A DNA stretch of 64,000 bases from Anaeramoeba flamelloides (GCA_027625915.1 JANTQA010000015.1:5361001-5425000); one strand, 5' to 3'. Counted from the first letter of the stretch, positions 24,313 through 48,387 are shown. Numbers and translations: made by a program. The notes: generated by a model from the sequence alone, not told the origin.

Positions 24313-25370
24313 TTTACTTTTTCAAAGAGTTTAAATTTTTATAGTTTATTTTTTGTTTCCGAGAATTCAACTCTTTTATTTTCATCCTTTGAATTAGAAG
24401 TTATGTTATTTTTTTTTGTTTTGTTTGATACAAAAATTTGCAACAATAATGTCTAAATAAATTGGCTGTTAAATAATATTAAACAGTATTGGGGTGAGTT
24501 ATTCAAGTCAGTGAATTGCTTGGATGATTCAAATTTAGAAGATAAAGAAAACAAATCTTCGAAAATAGGCTTTTATCGATTTTTTTCACCCATGTAAACA
24601 TGATTTCAATAAATTTATTTGTAAAGGTGATCTTTCGTGTTTGGTATTCTATAAGAAAATATTTGTTTAAAATACCAACCTTCTCAGGACTATTTTTTTG
24701 GTTTACTCTAGGATTAATTTCAAGAATTCTAATAAAAACATTTTGATATTCAAAATATAATTTAATAGAAAAAAAAAAATTGAAATAATTGAAGTATTAA
24801 ATATTCGAATGTGATTTACTTTAGATTCGTGTTATTTTCACAAATATTACAGCGAGTGGTTTTTTTATTTCAAAATTTTAATAACCCCTGATATTCAAAA
24901 TAACACTTTTCTGAAATTTTGCCACAGTGAAAATTTTTAAAAAGGGAAAATAAACCCAGTACCTTAAATAACATCGAAACCGAAAATAAACAACAAGAAT
25001 ATATGGATTTATTTTCGTATAATTTGACCATACATAAAGAAATAATTCTGAAAAAAACAACCAAATGTAAACATTTATCACAATAAAAAATATTTATTTT
25101 TTTATCAACAAACTTTCTGAAAAAAAAAAAAGAAATTCAAAAAAAATTAGAAAATTACTAAAATATTTAAATAAATTCGATTTTAATTTTAAAATTTTCT
25201 CAAAAAAAGTCTTTTTGGCCTTTTAAATTGTTTTATATTGGGTAGGAAATTAGATATCCAGTTAAATATCGTATCACAACTAAAAAAAAAAAAAAAAAAT
25301 GATTTGAAATATCGACTTTATATTCTAGTACACTTTTTTTAAGACTAACATTTCCAGTTCAAATATTTAT
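24313..25370. other. Spacer, no gene recognised
   Basis: A+T-rich with short, overlapping low-complexity frames near 24870-25081 (minus), which I do not accept as coding. Nothing else supportable. Confidence 0.5.
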
Positions 25371-25573
25371 TACAGTGAGTTTCACTATTAAGGCACAAAC
25401 TTTCAACGAAATTTAAGGTACAAAAAAAAATCTCAAATTAAGGCACAAAATTCAGATTCTAGTAAAATAAATTGTAAAAAAAAAAAAATTACAAAAAATT
25501 TGCCTTAATTTGAGATTTTTTCGTTCCTTAAATTTCGTTGAAAGTTTGTGCCTTAAAAGTGGAACTTATTGTA
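25371..25573 (+). mobile_element. Palindromic MITE, CAGTCAGTTCC family, copy 3
   Basis: Ends TA-CAGTGAGTTTCACT and AGTGGAACTTATTG-TA: both ends have point differences from the family consensus, while the inner arms (GGCACAAACTTTCAACG, AAATTTCGTTGAAAGTTTG) are well kept. Plus orientation by the centre. Non-coding, in the spacer upstream of the BEACH gene. Confidence 0.85.
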
Positions 25574-26041
25574 TTTTTAAGTTTTAATTTGATAAAACCA
25601 CAAGAAAAAAATATACAGAATTATTTTAAAAATATTAAATCCCACTTATTGTAATTTTTGATATTTTTTTTTTCTTAGTTAAATATTATTCAGCATTCAA
25701 TTATATTGTATATCTATAAATATAATTATCAATGAATACAAAGATGGAACAAAATACCTCTACATTTACTCAAAATCCAAAAAATATTTTGAGTTTTCTT
25801 ATTCTGGCTTTAAAGTAGGTAAGATTCTAATGATCAGATGACTTTTCTTTTCAAAATAAAAAAATAATTGTTTTTAATAAAAAAAAAGAAAAAGAGAAAA
25901 AATCAAAAAAAATAAAAGAGATAAATAATTAAAAAAAAAATCAAACTAATAAAAATTTTCAATTTTGGGAATCTGGTAAATTGAATTGGATGCTGAAACA
26001 TACCCTTTCTGTTAATTAAGTTGAAAATTTGAAAATTACCA

Positions 26042-26242
26042 TACAGTCAGTTCCCCTTTTAAGGCACAAACTTTCAACCAAATTTAAGGTACAAAAAACC
26101 CCTCAAATTAAAGCACAACATTTGAAATTCTTTTTTTTACAATTTATTTTACTAGAATATGAATTTTGTGCCTTAATTTAAGATTTTTATTGTGCCTTCA
26201 ATAAAGTTGAAAGTTTGTGCCTTAAAAGTGGAACTGACTGTA
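26042..26242 (-). mobile_element. Palindromic MITE, CAGTCAGTTCC family, copy 4
   Basis: Ends TA-CAGTCAGTTCCCCTT and AAGTGGAACTGACTG-TA. The asymmetric centre (TTTTACAATTTATTTTACTAG) is the reverse complement of that in the other copies, so this one is in the opposite orientation. It lies 468 bp from copy 3, giving two oppositely oriented palindromes close together. Confidence 0.9.
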
Positions 26243-27786
26243 TTCATTTAAAAATGAATTACTGAATAGATTTCTTGAAAAAAATTCTTCCCATTACAAT
26301 GTTTTATTACAATATTTGACACAAATAAACACAATTACCAGATAATTCTATAATAAATAGTAAAATTAACACCACTGTGTCTATTCTTCAATACCTTACA
26401 AACCAAACTTCACCACATCAATTAATTATTTTTTGTTTTCTCTACTTTTTAATTGTAAAAAAAAAAAGTAAATATGTAAAAAAATAAATCGAAAAATAAT
26501 AAAATTGTTTCATATTTTACAGATGTAAGAAAAATAAATCGATTATTAGAGCTTTTGGAAATAAAAAATTTTATTTTATTATATTATCAATTATTTATAA
26601 ATTTACTTGAAATTTAAAATGATATAAAAGAATTTTTTTTTCAATGTATCGCATAATAATTAACCAACTTGTAATGATGATACTAAGTTATTTGAATATT
26701 TTACTTAATTTTGGTTATTATAATTATTTATTGGTAATAAATTCTTTTTAAAAATATTTTAAGAATTGAGAAATAAAAGCTAAAAATTATTTGGATTTTT
26801 AAACTTGGATTTATTACTAACAAACTGAAAAAAATCAGAATGGGATACTAATTTTTATTGAAAAATAATCAAATTCAAAGGTATTTAGTTATTCTTGAAT
26901 TTGAATTTTTCCAGGTTTTAAAAAAAACTATTTTTGAGAATTTTTTTTTTAATTGTTTGGTTTTTTTTCTCTTATATTTTTATCCAATAAAAGTAAAAAT
27001 TGATTTCTAGGTATTCATTGAATAAATAAATTCTCTTCTTTCAAAGTATAATAATAATAATAATAATATATATATATATATAATTTGGAACCAAATCCAT
27101 TTTTTGGATAATATGATATTTCAAAACTTGATGGATTTTGTTTTTTCAAGTTTATTTATTTAAATTTACTTTAAAAAAATAAAATTTCATTTATAATTTA
27201 TAATAAAATATTTTTTTTAAAAAAATAATTTGAAAATATGTTGAATTTTGAACTTTTAGAAATAGGAAAAGATGGAAAAAACTTTAAAAAACAATTATTC
27301 ATTTCGAAAAAATAGTATTTTGAAGTGAGTGTGTTATTCTAATACTCATTTTTTTACTTTATTTTTCAATTTCAAGATTTTTTTATTTTATTTTTTGAAT
27401 TTGCTCTTAAATTTACATGGAGATTGTTTTTAAGATACTAGCCTTTTAAATTATAAACTCTTTAATAAAATTTACAAATAAAATAATTTAGTTATATCAA
27501 AAAAACATTAACACTATTATTATCATGTACTATCCAATTCAAAAATTAAAAAAATATAATATATTCTCCAAGTCGTTATAAGGATAACTTTGAAAATTTC
27601 AAAAAATTTAAATTTCGTATTGATTTTGTGAAGATCTTTGGAAGATTTCTCATAAAACAACTCTTCAAACAATAAAGGAAAATTTAAAAGATAAAATGAT
27701 TAATTATCTATGTTAAACTTGTATTTTATGAAATAGAGCATTCATTTTCTGTCATAAGATAAAAATTTCAATTTCTTAGACATCAT
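26243..27786. other. Spacer, no gene recognised
   Basis: Extremely A+T-rich, with an AAT/AT microsatellite near 27049-27082. No frame worth reporting. Confidence 0.5.
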
Positions 27787-27987
27787 TACATTCAGTTCCA
27801 CATTTAAGGCAAAAACTTTCAAAGAAATTTAAAGCACAAAAAAAAACTCAAATTAAGGCACAAAATTCAGATTCTTGTAAAATAAATTGTAAAAAACAAA
27901 AATTACAAATTTTGTGCCTTAATTTCAGATTTTTTTGTGCATTAAATTTCGTTGAAAGTTTGTGCCTTAAAAGTGGAACTGACTGTA
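27787..27987 (+). mobile_element. Palindromic MITE, CAGTCAGTTCC family, copy 5
   Basis: Ends TA-CATTCAGTTCCACAT and AAGTGGAACTGACTG-TA; the left end has a G-to-T change, the right end is intact. Plus orientation. It lies 540 bp upstream of the BEACH gene's ATG, so it may fall in or near its promoter or 5' leader. Confidence 0.9.
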
Positions 27988-28525
27988 GATAATTTTTTTT
28001 TTTTGGAAGATAAGGGCAAAAATTAAAAATTTCACCAGAAAAGAGATAACAGAAATAACAGAAAGTTCTCTTTCTTTTTCAATTATTGTTTTTAATATTT
28101 TAAAAATAAGATTTTTTTATTTTAGAAATTGAAGATCTGTATTAATGGAAGTTTTTATATAAAATTGTTTATCAAGATCAACATCAAACATTGAAAGTTA
28201 TAATTTGTCCACTCATTTTCTTCTATTATAAAATATACAGTTTAACATTAACTTTGTTCACTATTTTATAGTTTATTGAATTGGAGAAAATGTTTTATTT
28301 GAAAATCAATATCTTTGTCTGATAAATTTTCAGGGTCTAGTAGAAGTGGCTGTATTATATCCTATCATAGCCATATTAACAGCTTATCAACAATGATAAA
28401 ATTTAGAATAGAATACCAATTTTAAATTATAAAAATTTACACAGAAATGCATTGAACAACTTTTAAAGTATTCAAAAACAACTTTCATAAGATTCTGAAA
28501 AAATAATAATTCATTTTTCTCTTTT
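27988..28525. promoter_or_regulatory. 5' flank of the BEACH gene
   Basis: The 538 bp between MITE copy 5 and the ATG must hold the core promoter and leader. No TATA-like or initiator motif can be singled out in such A+T-rich DNA. The context just before the start is TCTCTTTT-ATGG. Confidence 0.3.
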
Positions 28526-40618
<12,093 letters not shown>

Positions 40619-40664
40619 TTCTATCTTTCTGAACTTTTCATTTTTATTCTCGAACAAAAAGAAG

Positions 40665-40666
<2 letters not shown>

Positions 40667-40696
<30 letters not shown>
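40667..40696. repeat. (AT)n run at transposon edge
   Basis: Thirty bases of alternating AT, 48 bp past the BEACH stop, directly abutting the left end of the TIR element at 40697. The right flank of that element also starts ATATAT, then GATA repeats (42198-42218), so insertion into an AT repeat is likely. Confidence 0.85.
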
Positions 40697-40701
<5 letters not shown>

Positions 40702-42191
40702 AGCACCCCAAATAACCTAAAAACATTTCAAACAAAAATTTTAATTTGAAATGTTATCAAATGATAATAAGGTATAGAATTAATAAACAATTATCTTAGA
40801 AGGAAAATTTTATAATTAAAAATTGTATAGTTAATTAAAATAAAAAAATAACTTGAAAAAAAATTTTCAACATTGGGAATTTTTTTTTGGTTATTGTGAT
40901 TTTATTATTTTTCCAAATTTTGTAAAAATAAATTTTTTTTTTTTTTATGAAAAGTTTGTCTAGACATCAAAAACCTCTTAGTTTTAACATTTAAAACACA
41001 TCATACTTTACTGGAAATTTTTTTGGGGCCCTTTGCACCCCAAAATTGCCTAAAATGCTTGATTAAATAATTTATTCATTATAAAAGTTATTATAACATC
41101 ACATAGAAAATTTGTTTTATCTACTGATTACTATTCAATATCAATATCTATATTAGATTCTAAATAATTTAAAAATAAAAAAAAATATAAATTAAATTAG
41201 AAAAAAAAATCATATTTTTTTTCATTGCAAAATTTTACAATTTTTTCAACAAGATTTTTTTTCAATTTTAAATGATTTAACCAATAGTTCGAGTCAGATT
41301 AATAAATGATTTTTTTTTTTTTTATTTTTTACAATTTTTTAATTTTTGACTTTTTAAAATCTAGATATAAAATAAACAATATTGTTGAATTAGAGACCAT
41401 ATATCAGAACTTATTTAACAAGATCTGGATTAATTTATTAAGGAAAAATCCAAATATCGCAAATATATTATTCAAATTTTTACCAATATCAAAATTTAAT
41501 AAAAAAATTTTGGTTTCGGGGATTATTTTATAATATTGGAATAATATTTAAGAGTTATTTTTTATTTTATTTTAAATTTAGGTATAAATATTTTATCGAT
41601 AACAAAGTCATTTATATTTGTTTTATTCCAATTTAATAAATTGAAATTATTTTACAATTTTTTTTTTTTTTTTTGATTTTCAATTATTATATATTGCTTA
41701 AATAAAAGTTTTAGAAAATTAATTATATTAAAAATTTAATTTTAGCCTAAAGAAATAAATTTCATTTTTCTCTGAATTGGATATTTATTGATATTTTTTC
41801 TAAAAAAAAAAATTAAATTTGAAAGTAATTTATTTTTTTATTTATTTTTTTTATCATAAAATTAGCAAAAATTTTTGGTGGTTATTATTAATAAATCAAT
41901 GTTTTGAGTTTTGAATTACTATTAATGTAATAAAATTTCCGATTTAAAAAAATAAAATAAAAATAAAAATCTTTAAAAAAAATATAAAATGAATAATTAT
42001 TATTTTTTTTTTCAATTTCAAAAAAAAATCAATAACTTAACTACTTTATCTTTGAACTATTTTGACTTTTTATTATAATTCAAATCTGGATTAAAGACAA
42101 ATAAGAAAATTAATATATTAGTAGATCAATATCATTTTAAATATAATTTAATAAACTTGATGAAATTTAGGCAAATCCAGGGTGCTAAGGG
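40697..42191. mobile_element. 1.5-kb TIR element with CCCTTAGCACCC ends
   Basis: A 12-bp perfect inverted pair, CCCTTAGCACCC and GGGTGCTAAGGG, closes the element; similarity continues imperfectly for about 24 more bases (AACCTAAAAACATTTC against GCCTAAATTTCATC). An internal near-copy of the end (CCCTTTGCACCCC, 41029) lies 332 bp inside, facing the same way as the left end, so a second element may be nested or the motif may be a transposase-binding repeat. A 75-codon frame at 41306-41533 (KINNIVELETIYQNL) is protein-like but unrecognised. CCC...GGG ends recall piggyBac-type elements, but no TTAA duplication is seen. The superfamily is undetermined. Confidence 0.65.
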
Positions 42192-43160
42192 ATATATAGA
42201 TAGATAGATAGATATAGATATTTCGTGCAATAATTCATTAACAAGTGAATTTTTATTTAAAGAACACTTACACAAATCTTTATAAATTTTAATTGTTTTT
42301 CAAATGACCCAAAAATCATTTTATTGTTTAATTTTGCTAATAAAGTTCAATTGAAAAATTGAATTAAATTATTTGAAAACTTTTTATTTTTTTTATTTTT
42401 TTATTTTTTAGACTTTTTACCTTTTCCAAATTTCCCTTTTTAAGTTGTTTGGGTTCCTCCCCTTTTCAGATTGTTTAAAGTTTTTGGAAGAGATTATAAG
42501 AGATAAAAATCTATTATAAGAATTGATAGACTTATTCACATTTAGATTTCAAGCTAACTTTATCAGATCTTGATCTTATTGGAACAAATTTAACTGGGAT
42601 TATGCATGTGAAGCAATTGGAAACCAACCAAAGTGAATTGAATAAAAATGTCTATACAATATGTTGAGTTTGTATCTTATAGTCTGGTAAGAGTATACAT
42701 TCGGTATATTGTATTAGGATTTTGGAAAATAATATTATAGAAACTTGTAAAAATAAATAAAAATTAAAAAAAAACAAAGGAAAGAAACAAAAAGAAAGTT
42801 TGTTAAATAAATTTTTATTGTTAAAAACCCAGTGCTTTTGATAACTTATCAAAAAAGTACTAAATAAAAATTTAAAGTGGTAAATATTTCATAAGATTTA
42901 TAATTCGTTAAATACTTGGAACTATTTATTAAACAAAATTATTGTGGTGAGACGAAATTTTCGAATTATAAGGAAACAACCAACAATCCATCAAACATTG
43001 GGAGTAGAGACAAAAATTAAACTTTTCACTGAAATTTTTAAATTTTTGATCTTTATTATAATTTCAAACTCTCTTTTATATCTTTACTTCTCTTTCTCTT
43101 TCTTTTGTCTTTGTTTAAAAATAAACAATTTTCCTTTTAGTTATTTAAAGAAATGATATC
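42192..43160. other. Spacer with GATA repeats
   Basis: Begins with a short GATA run (42198-42218). The frame 42944-43156 (plus) starts basic and turns into Phe/Leu-rich low complexity; it is not accepted as a gene. Nothing else supportable. Confidence 0.45.
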
Positions 43161-43164
43161 CTAT

Positions 43165-43205
43165 TAGTTACAACCTTGTCTAAATTATATCTAGGACAAA
43201 AAACT

Positions 43206-43242
<37 letters not shown>

Positions 43243-44075
43243 CGGGTTTCAAGAAGTACAGTCAAGAGCCGTCAAGTGCCTAACTTTTCTTGGGGTTTTC
43301 TGTTTTATATGTAAACTAAAATTCAAAATTTTCCAGACAGTTAAAACGTAACAAACAATCACAATATTAGAATTTCATTGAAATTGGAGATAATTTTGAT
43401 TTTTGAAAAATATGAAAATCATTTTTTCATCTTTTAGTTTTTGTTTTCATTTCATTGTTTGAATTACGTAATTTGTCTCAATTTATCAAAATTTTTCTAC
43501 ATGGTTTATATTATGTTAAATTTGAGTTGTTCCAAATAGAAGAACTCAAATAAAATTAGTTGGTAGTCTCTAACCATTTGATCGATCAATATTCCTAATC
43601 AAATTTAATCAAATTTACTAATGTATTTTTTTGTTCTGCTCTCTCCAAAATTTTTAACACACCCATGATTTATTTGTATTGATAATTAAACATTTATTGT
43701 TTTGTGAGTATTGTAATTTAAAAACAATTGTTAAGCATTTCAATTATCGAATGGTTCTAATTTGGTAAATCTTCTTGAATTGATTAAAATAAGATTTTTT
43801 TTACAAAATCGAATTTTGGTGTGTTAAAAATTTTGAATTGGGGTTTATAAAATATATTGATTTTCGTTAGGTTTTTTTTACTTTTTCAAATAAACAGAAA
43901 ATTTTAATAAATTTTTGGTTTATTTCAAAAAGTAAAAAAAAAAACCCAGAACACTTTTACAAATAAAAAAAAACTCAAAATAAGATAACCTAGGTTTTTT
44001 TTAATTCAGATTTTAAGTTTCGAAAACCAATTGATTTTATAATTAAAACAAAAATTAAAAAAAATAAAAAAAAAA
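43165..44075 (+). mobile_element. LINE 3' tail, second tail type
   Basis: Starts with a segment shared with 2.09 kb (CTAAATTATATCTAGGACAA and AAAAACTC) followed by an A34 run (43207-43240), then AGCCGTCAAGTGCCTAAC. It continues to GATTTTCGTTAGG hairpin modules and ends AATTAAAACAAAAATTAAAA, the tail also seen near 58.07 and 63.28 kb. A plus-strand LINE fragment begins directly after it. Coding parts are not visible here. The 5' limit is approximate, and the region may hold more than one insertion. Confidence 0.45.
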
Positions 44076-46090
44076 AAAATAAGACATATTTAAAAGTAAC
44101 AGGGTCTATCTCCATAATAAAATGCGAAAATTCACAAATGACCTCAATAGATATTCTTATGTTTATGAATAAGATTAAATTTAACACAATCTTCCAATTT
44201 ATACAAATATAACTATAACCCATAAATAGATGAAGATATCGATCATTTTTTATAAAATTACCGATACTATGAAAAAAATCGAATAATTTGGATTATTGGG
44301 TCTAGTATTTTTAAAAATAAAATGAAATCTTCTTCAAGATCTTGAATAAACTTTTTTTTTGTGATTTTATGTTTTGGTATGAAATGGATAAGTTAGCCCA
44401 TTTTAAACTATTTATTAATTTGGGTGTCTTTTTTGAAATCTAAAATTTGAATGTTTCCAATAGAAAACGAAAAAAAGTTAGCAATTATTTTAAAAACAAT
44501 TAAGTTAATTCTTGAAAATGGGAAAACATATTTTTCGTTTTTATGTTGGAAAGTCTTGATTTCAAAACAAAATTTGTTATTTTGTTATTATTTTTAATGG
44601 TTAATATTTCAATTCGTATCTTAGCCAATGAAATTAATTATGGTATTGCTGAATCAATAAATCAAATATTTGATAGAAGATAAACAAAATTTTCTCAATA
44701 AAATTGAGAATTATTAAGCAAAAAAACATTTTTTTTGTTCTTTGGTGGTTTGAAAATAGTTGTTTTCTTGTTTTCAAAAAATGAAAAAAAAAATTGTAAA
44801 AAATATTTCCAATTTTGAAAATTTTTTTAACAATTTGTTTGGTCTTATTCACAAGAATCCTTATATCAATTCAAATCATTTTTATCAGTATAAAATTGAT
44901 TTTGAATTTTGATATATAATTATTTTATTCCCAAATATCTTGAAGAAAATTTTATTTATAAAAATCAAATTTTATCTTAAAAAAAAAACAAAATTTCTTG
45001 GTAAAAGTTTTTAAAATGTTTTTATAACTTTAATTATTATGACTACCCTTCTTAAAAAAATACAATTATTTTTTAATCCGTTGAATATATCAGTTTTATT
45101 TTTTGGTTAACAGTAAGAATTATCTCAAAAAAGAAAAAAAATCTTTATTTTAATATTTCAGGTAACAAAGACTTGTTATAGTATAATAATGATCAAAATG
45201 GCAATAAACGGGGTAAAAACTTTTTATAATGTGAGAAATAAGATGAATTTGATAGTTTTCTTTTTCAGAAAAAATGGAAAAAAAAAATTGATCTAACAAA
45301 ATGAAGTATTCTTTTTTATGGGTTTCTTAGTCGATCAGAATTTTTTGACACTTTGGCATATACAAAATTTGTAAGTAGAGAATACCACCAATAGCATATT
45401 GTAAAATTTTGCCTTGTTGCATAGTAGACTGATTCCTTAAAGAATTAATTTAAATAAACAAAAATAACAAAAAAAATAAGAATATTATCTTTGATAATAT
45501 TCCAAATAAAGAATCATTATTTATCTTGTCTGGTTAATGATAAAAAAAATTATGAATCTTTATTGAAATTTCTCAATAAAAAATTAGGTAATTTCCGTCA
45601 AGCTCCGTCAAGTGTTGTAGAGTGCTTTCAAGTGCTTGTTTTTTTTTTTAAAATTTAGAAATTAAAAGAAATTTTAATAAATTTTCTTTTTATTACTCAA
45701 ATCAATAAAAAACGAACTGCATTTTTTTTTTTGATATAAGGAATAGAGTATAATCTTTAATATTTATTTTATTCTTTTAAATTCTGGAAAACGTAACGGT
45801 AAGTACCATCAAGTGCCATAAAGTGCCTTCGAGTAACTAGGTTTTTTTTATTTCAAAAAGTAAAAAAAACCTAACATCACTTTTTCAGAATTCAAAAGAA
45901 TTAAAAAAAATCTCTTATTTTACTCAATTCTTTTAAACTCTGGAAAAGCTAACGGAGGTTTTTTTTAAATTAAGAAATAAACCAAAAATTAAATAAATTT
46001 TCGGTTTATTTCTTAAATCAAAAAAAAAAACCTAACAGCCGCAAGAGGACTTTAATTTCCTCCTTTCAAAATAAAAAAAAAAAAAGTCTC
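44076..46090 (+). mobile_element. LINE 3' end, interrupted by a 1.1-kb insertion
   Basis: The part 44076-44294 matches the LINE at 16.7-17.5 kb (TATTCTTATGTTTATGA, then GAAGATATCGATCATTTTTT, coding EDIDHFL), and stops right after the bases coding the Trp-Ile of KIWIKELI. The match resumes at 45439 with the very next codons (AAAGAATTA) and continues through the IIFDNIPNKESLFIL segment to about 45596. From there the 3' untranslated tail runs to about 46087 as a series of hairpin modules and ends CCGCAAGAGG...CTTTCAAAATAAAAA. The coding part has several stops and frame changes. It ends 235 bp from the stop of the convergent AKTIP-like gene. Confidence 0.7.
44295..45438. mobile_element. 1.14-kb insertion inside a LINE copy
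   Basis: Defined by comparison: the flanking LINE sequence is continuous in the 16.7-kb copy but split here. The ends, TTGGGTCTAGTAT and (reverse complement of the right side) ATCAGTCTACTAT, share nine of eleven bases and may be short terminal inverted repeats. The interior is A+T-rich; a frame at 44634-44852 (minus) is low complexity. The element type is unknown. Confidence 0.5.
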
Positions 46091-46324
46091 ACTTTTTTAA
46101 AATAGCCATAATTTGAAGTTTGTTGACTGTTTGAAAGACAATTTTGAAAAATTTTGTTTTCACACTTTTTGAAAATGATTCAATACCATTATTTGTTTTA
46201 TTCAAGAATATATTATTTTTTAAAAGGCATGAAAATTCAGCAATAAAAATATTTCTGAAATTCTGGATAAGATATTCATTCTTTTATTAATCTTTTAATT
46301 GATTTATTAAAATGTTTGGAAATT

Positions 46325-47369
46325 TTAAAATTCAACAATTTTGTTTCCAATGGAAGAAAAAAAGCTAGTTATTTTTTCGACGTTTGATTGGTTTGAATCT
46401 TTTTCTGAAAATTGAACAAGATTGTGGTTTTCGTTTTGCTGCAAAGAAAGAAATTGTTCTGCACCTTTTTCTTTTAAAATTGTCAAGCCGATTTGTTCAA
46501 GTTTTGAATCCCATTTTGAAAATTGTAGATCACCTTTTTCTGTTGATTTGTAAACATTTTTGATTGAATCGATCACATTTTTACGGACTTTCTGTTCAAA
46601 TTCTCTTTTATTATTTTCAAAAAGTTGAACTGCTGAACTATTGATTCCACCTTTGGTTTTGATTGGGTGGAATATTTTTTTGATATACTTGAGCAAATCG
46701 ATCACATGAAATCTTTTGAAAAAAAGAAAAAAGAAAAAAATCAAAAAACAAAAGAAAATAGAAATTAGTTTTTCTATTATTTTTTTGTTGAAACGATTTT
46801 GATGGTTTAAATTGAAATAAAATGACAAACTTATATGGATTCCAAGTTTCAAATTCAGGTGTTGTGTTTAACATCCCAGACTTGTCAATTTGTGGATGAA
46901 AAATTTGACTTTGAAAGATCACGATCGGGCAAGTATTTGGAAATTCCTGTGGAAATAAGATTTTAAATTTAAAAATGCCTCCTTTTGAAATTTTTGTTTT
47001 TGGTTGTTTATTATTGTTTGTTTTTTTATTTTTGTTTGTGATTATTTGAATTCGTTAAAAGGGTTTGAATCGAGTTATTATGTTCTTGGTGTTTTTCATT
47101 CAAAAAAAAAAAAAAAAAGAAGGAATAGGAGGAAGAAGAGGAAAAAAAAAAAAAAAAAACAAGAAAAGTTAGATTGTTATGTGTTTTGTGGGTGACTGGG
47201 TACCTTTATATACTCCTTCATTAAGAAAGATTACACAATGCCATTTTAGTGGTTCTTCAAGATCGGGTAAAACATAAACACCCAACGGGATTTTTGATTT
47301 TAACAAGTATTGGTACTCAAGAGAGCTTAGGTATTCAAGAAAATTTTCAGGTAAATTTTGTTCGCTCAT
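46325..47369 (-). CDS. AKTIP/FTS-like ubiquitin-conjugating enzyme variant
   Basis: Three exons, 47369-47204, 46981-46831 and 46712-46325, joined by GT-AG introns of 222 and 118 bp (acceptors end in CAAAAG), give 234 residues. The phases fit exactly: AAA-G|GA-GGC across intron 1 and TAT-AA|A-TTT across intron 2. The order matches FTS/AKTIP: IPLGVYVLPDLEEPLKWHCV, GVYKGGIFKFKILFPQEFPN, TCPIVIFQSQIFHP, then a helical tail with YIKKIFHPIKTKGGINSSAV. Where an active E2 has HPN and the catalytic cysteine, this has HPQIDKSGMLNT, so it is an inactive UEV. Known role: FTS joins Hook and FHIP proteins in a complex linking endosomes to dynein. It lies tail to tail with a LINE end and divergent from SRP14. 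The assignment to FTS rather than another UEV rests on motif order and the tail. Confidence 0.85.
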
Positions 47370-48387
47370 TACGATTAAAAAGTTGGGGTTCTGTTTGTTT
47401 AAGTTTCAAAAAAAATGTTTAATTGAAAGTAAAAATGAAAAAAATGATAATTCTTCCTTTTTCTAGCACAAGTCAGCAAGAAAATATTAGAACTTGTAAA
47501 GATCAAAGTATCTGAAGAATAGTATGTTTTATGGTGTTAATACTGATAAGAGTAAAATAAAAAGATCAAAATTTTCATCCTGGTATTTGAATAATAACTA
47601 GGACAAATTTTCGCTTCATTTTCAATTTTCTTTTGGAGATCGAGACAACAGACTACACTACTTGTTTGGGAACTCTTTTTATTAAAGACAAAAATGGTAT
47701 TGAAAGTGAAAATCGTTTCCCATATAGAATTAAAATACCAGCACAACATTCCAAAATAATCACTTCTCCAAGTAAAAAAAAAAAATTACCAAAGTTCCAA
47801 TTCTAGAAGAGGAAACCAATTATTCTTCTGATATATAAAATTAAAAATATAAAATTTTACAGGATTTTAAAGTACTTTTTAAGAAATCTGAATGAAAATT
47901 TTGTTCCCTTTGTTTTGTAACAAATAGTACTCTCAACTTGACAAGATCAACATTTTTTACTCAAAAAATAAAATGTCAGGGTAATCATAAACTTTTAGAT
48001 CAAAATTTTCCTTCTAGATACACAACAAATATTACGATTCCAATTTATTTTTTCTCATTTTCTACTTATGTTTAATAAGGATCAGAAATTTAACTGACTT
48101 CTAATATACCAACCCTTATCTCATAAACAGAGAGAATAATATTCATAAAAACTTGCCAGTTTTCACATTTTGTAAGTTTCCCTCCTTAAGTTGACCCCCT
48201 CAAGCACCAATCTCCATTCTTGTTTATTTGGTTAATTATTGATTAATCAGATTCAAAACGAGATTTTGGTTTGTTCTTTTCAATAGGCAGTGTAAATATG
48301 GAATCTTTTTCGAAGCGAATAGTTATCTTTGCAAAATTAAATGTCTCTTTTAATATTTCATTTTTTTGTTTTATCTTTCTCCTTCAA
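47370..48387. promoter_or_regulatory. Divergent intergenic region of AKTIP-like and SRP14 genes
   Basis: About 1 kb that must contain both 5' ends. A slightly C-rich patch (CTCCTTAAGTTGACCCCCTC, 48183-48202) and a T-rich leader precede SRP14. A frame at 47537-47749 (minus) is not recognisable. The in-frame ATGs at 48271 and 48298 upstream of SRP14 could be real only if the leader were longer; the family's N-terminus fits the ATG at 48388. Confidence 0.4.

Noticed and set aside
47051-47080. tRNA B-box-like GGGTTTGAATCGAG
   Set aside because: No matching A box, acceptor stem or anticodon arm around it; it lies inside intron 1 of the AKTIP-like gene.
47537-47749. Minus-strand 70-codon frame upstream of the AKTIP-like gene
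   Set aside because: Some mixed codons and a CCLD cluster, but no similarity, no second exon, and position in the shared 5' region of two real genes.
48271-48387. Longer SRP14 starting at 48271 or 48298
   Set aside because: It would add 30-39 mostly hydrophobic residues before the conserved N-terminus; the ATG at 48388 gives the normal family start.
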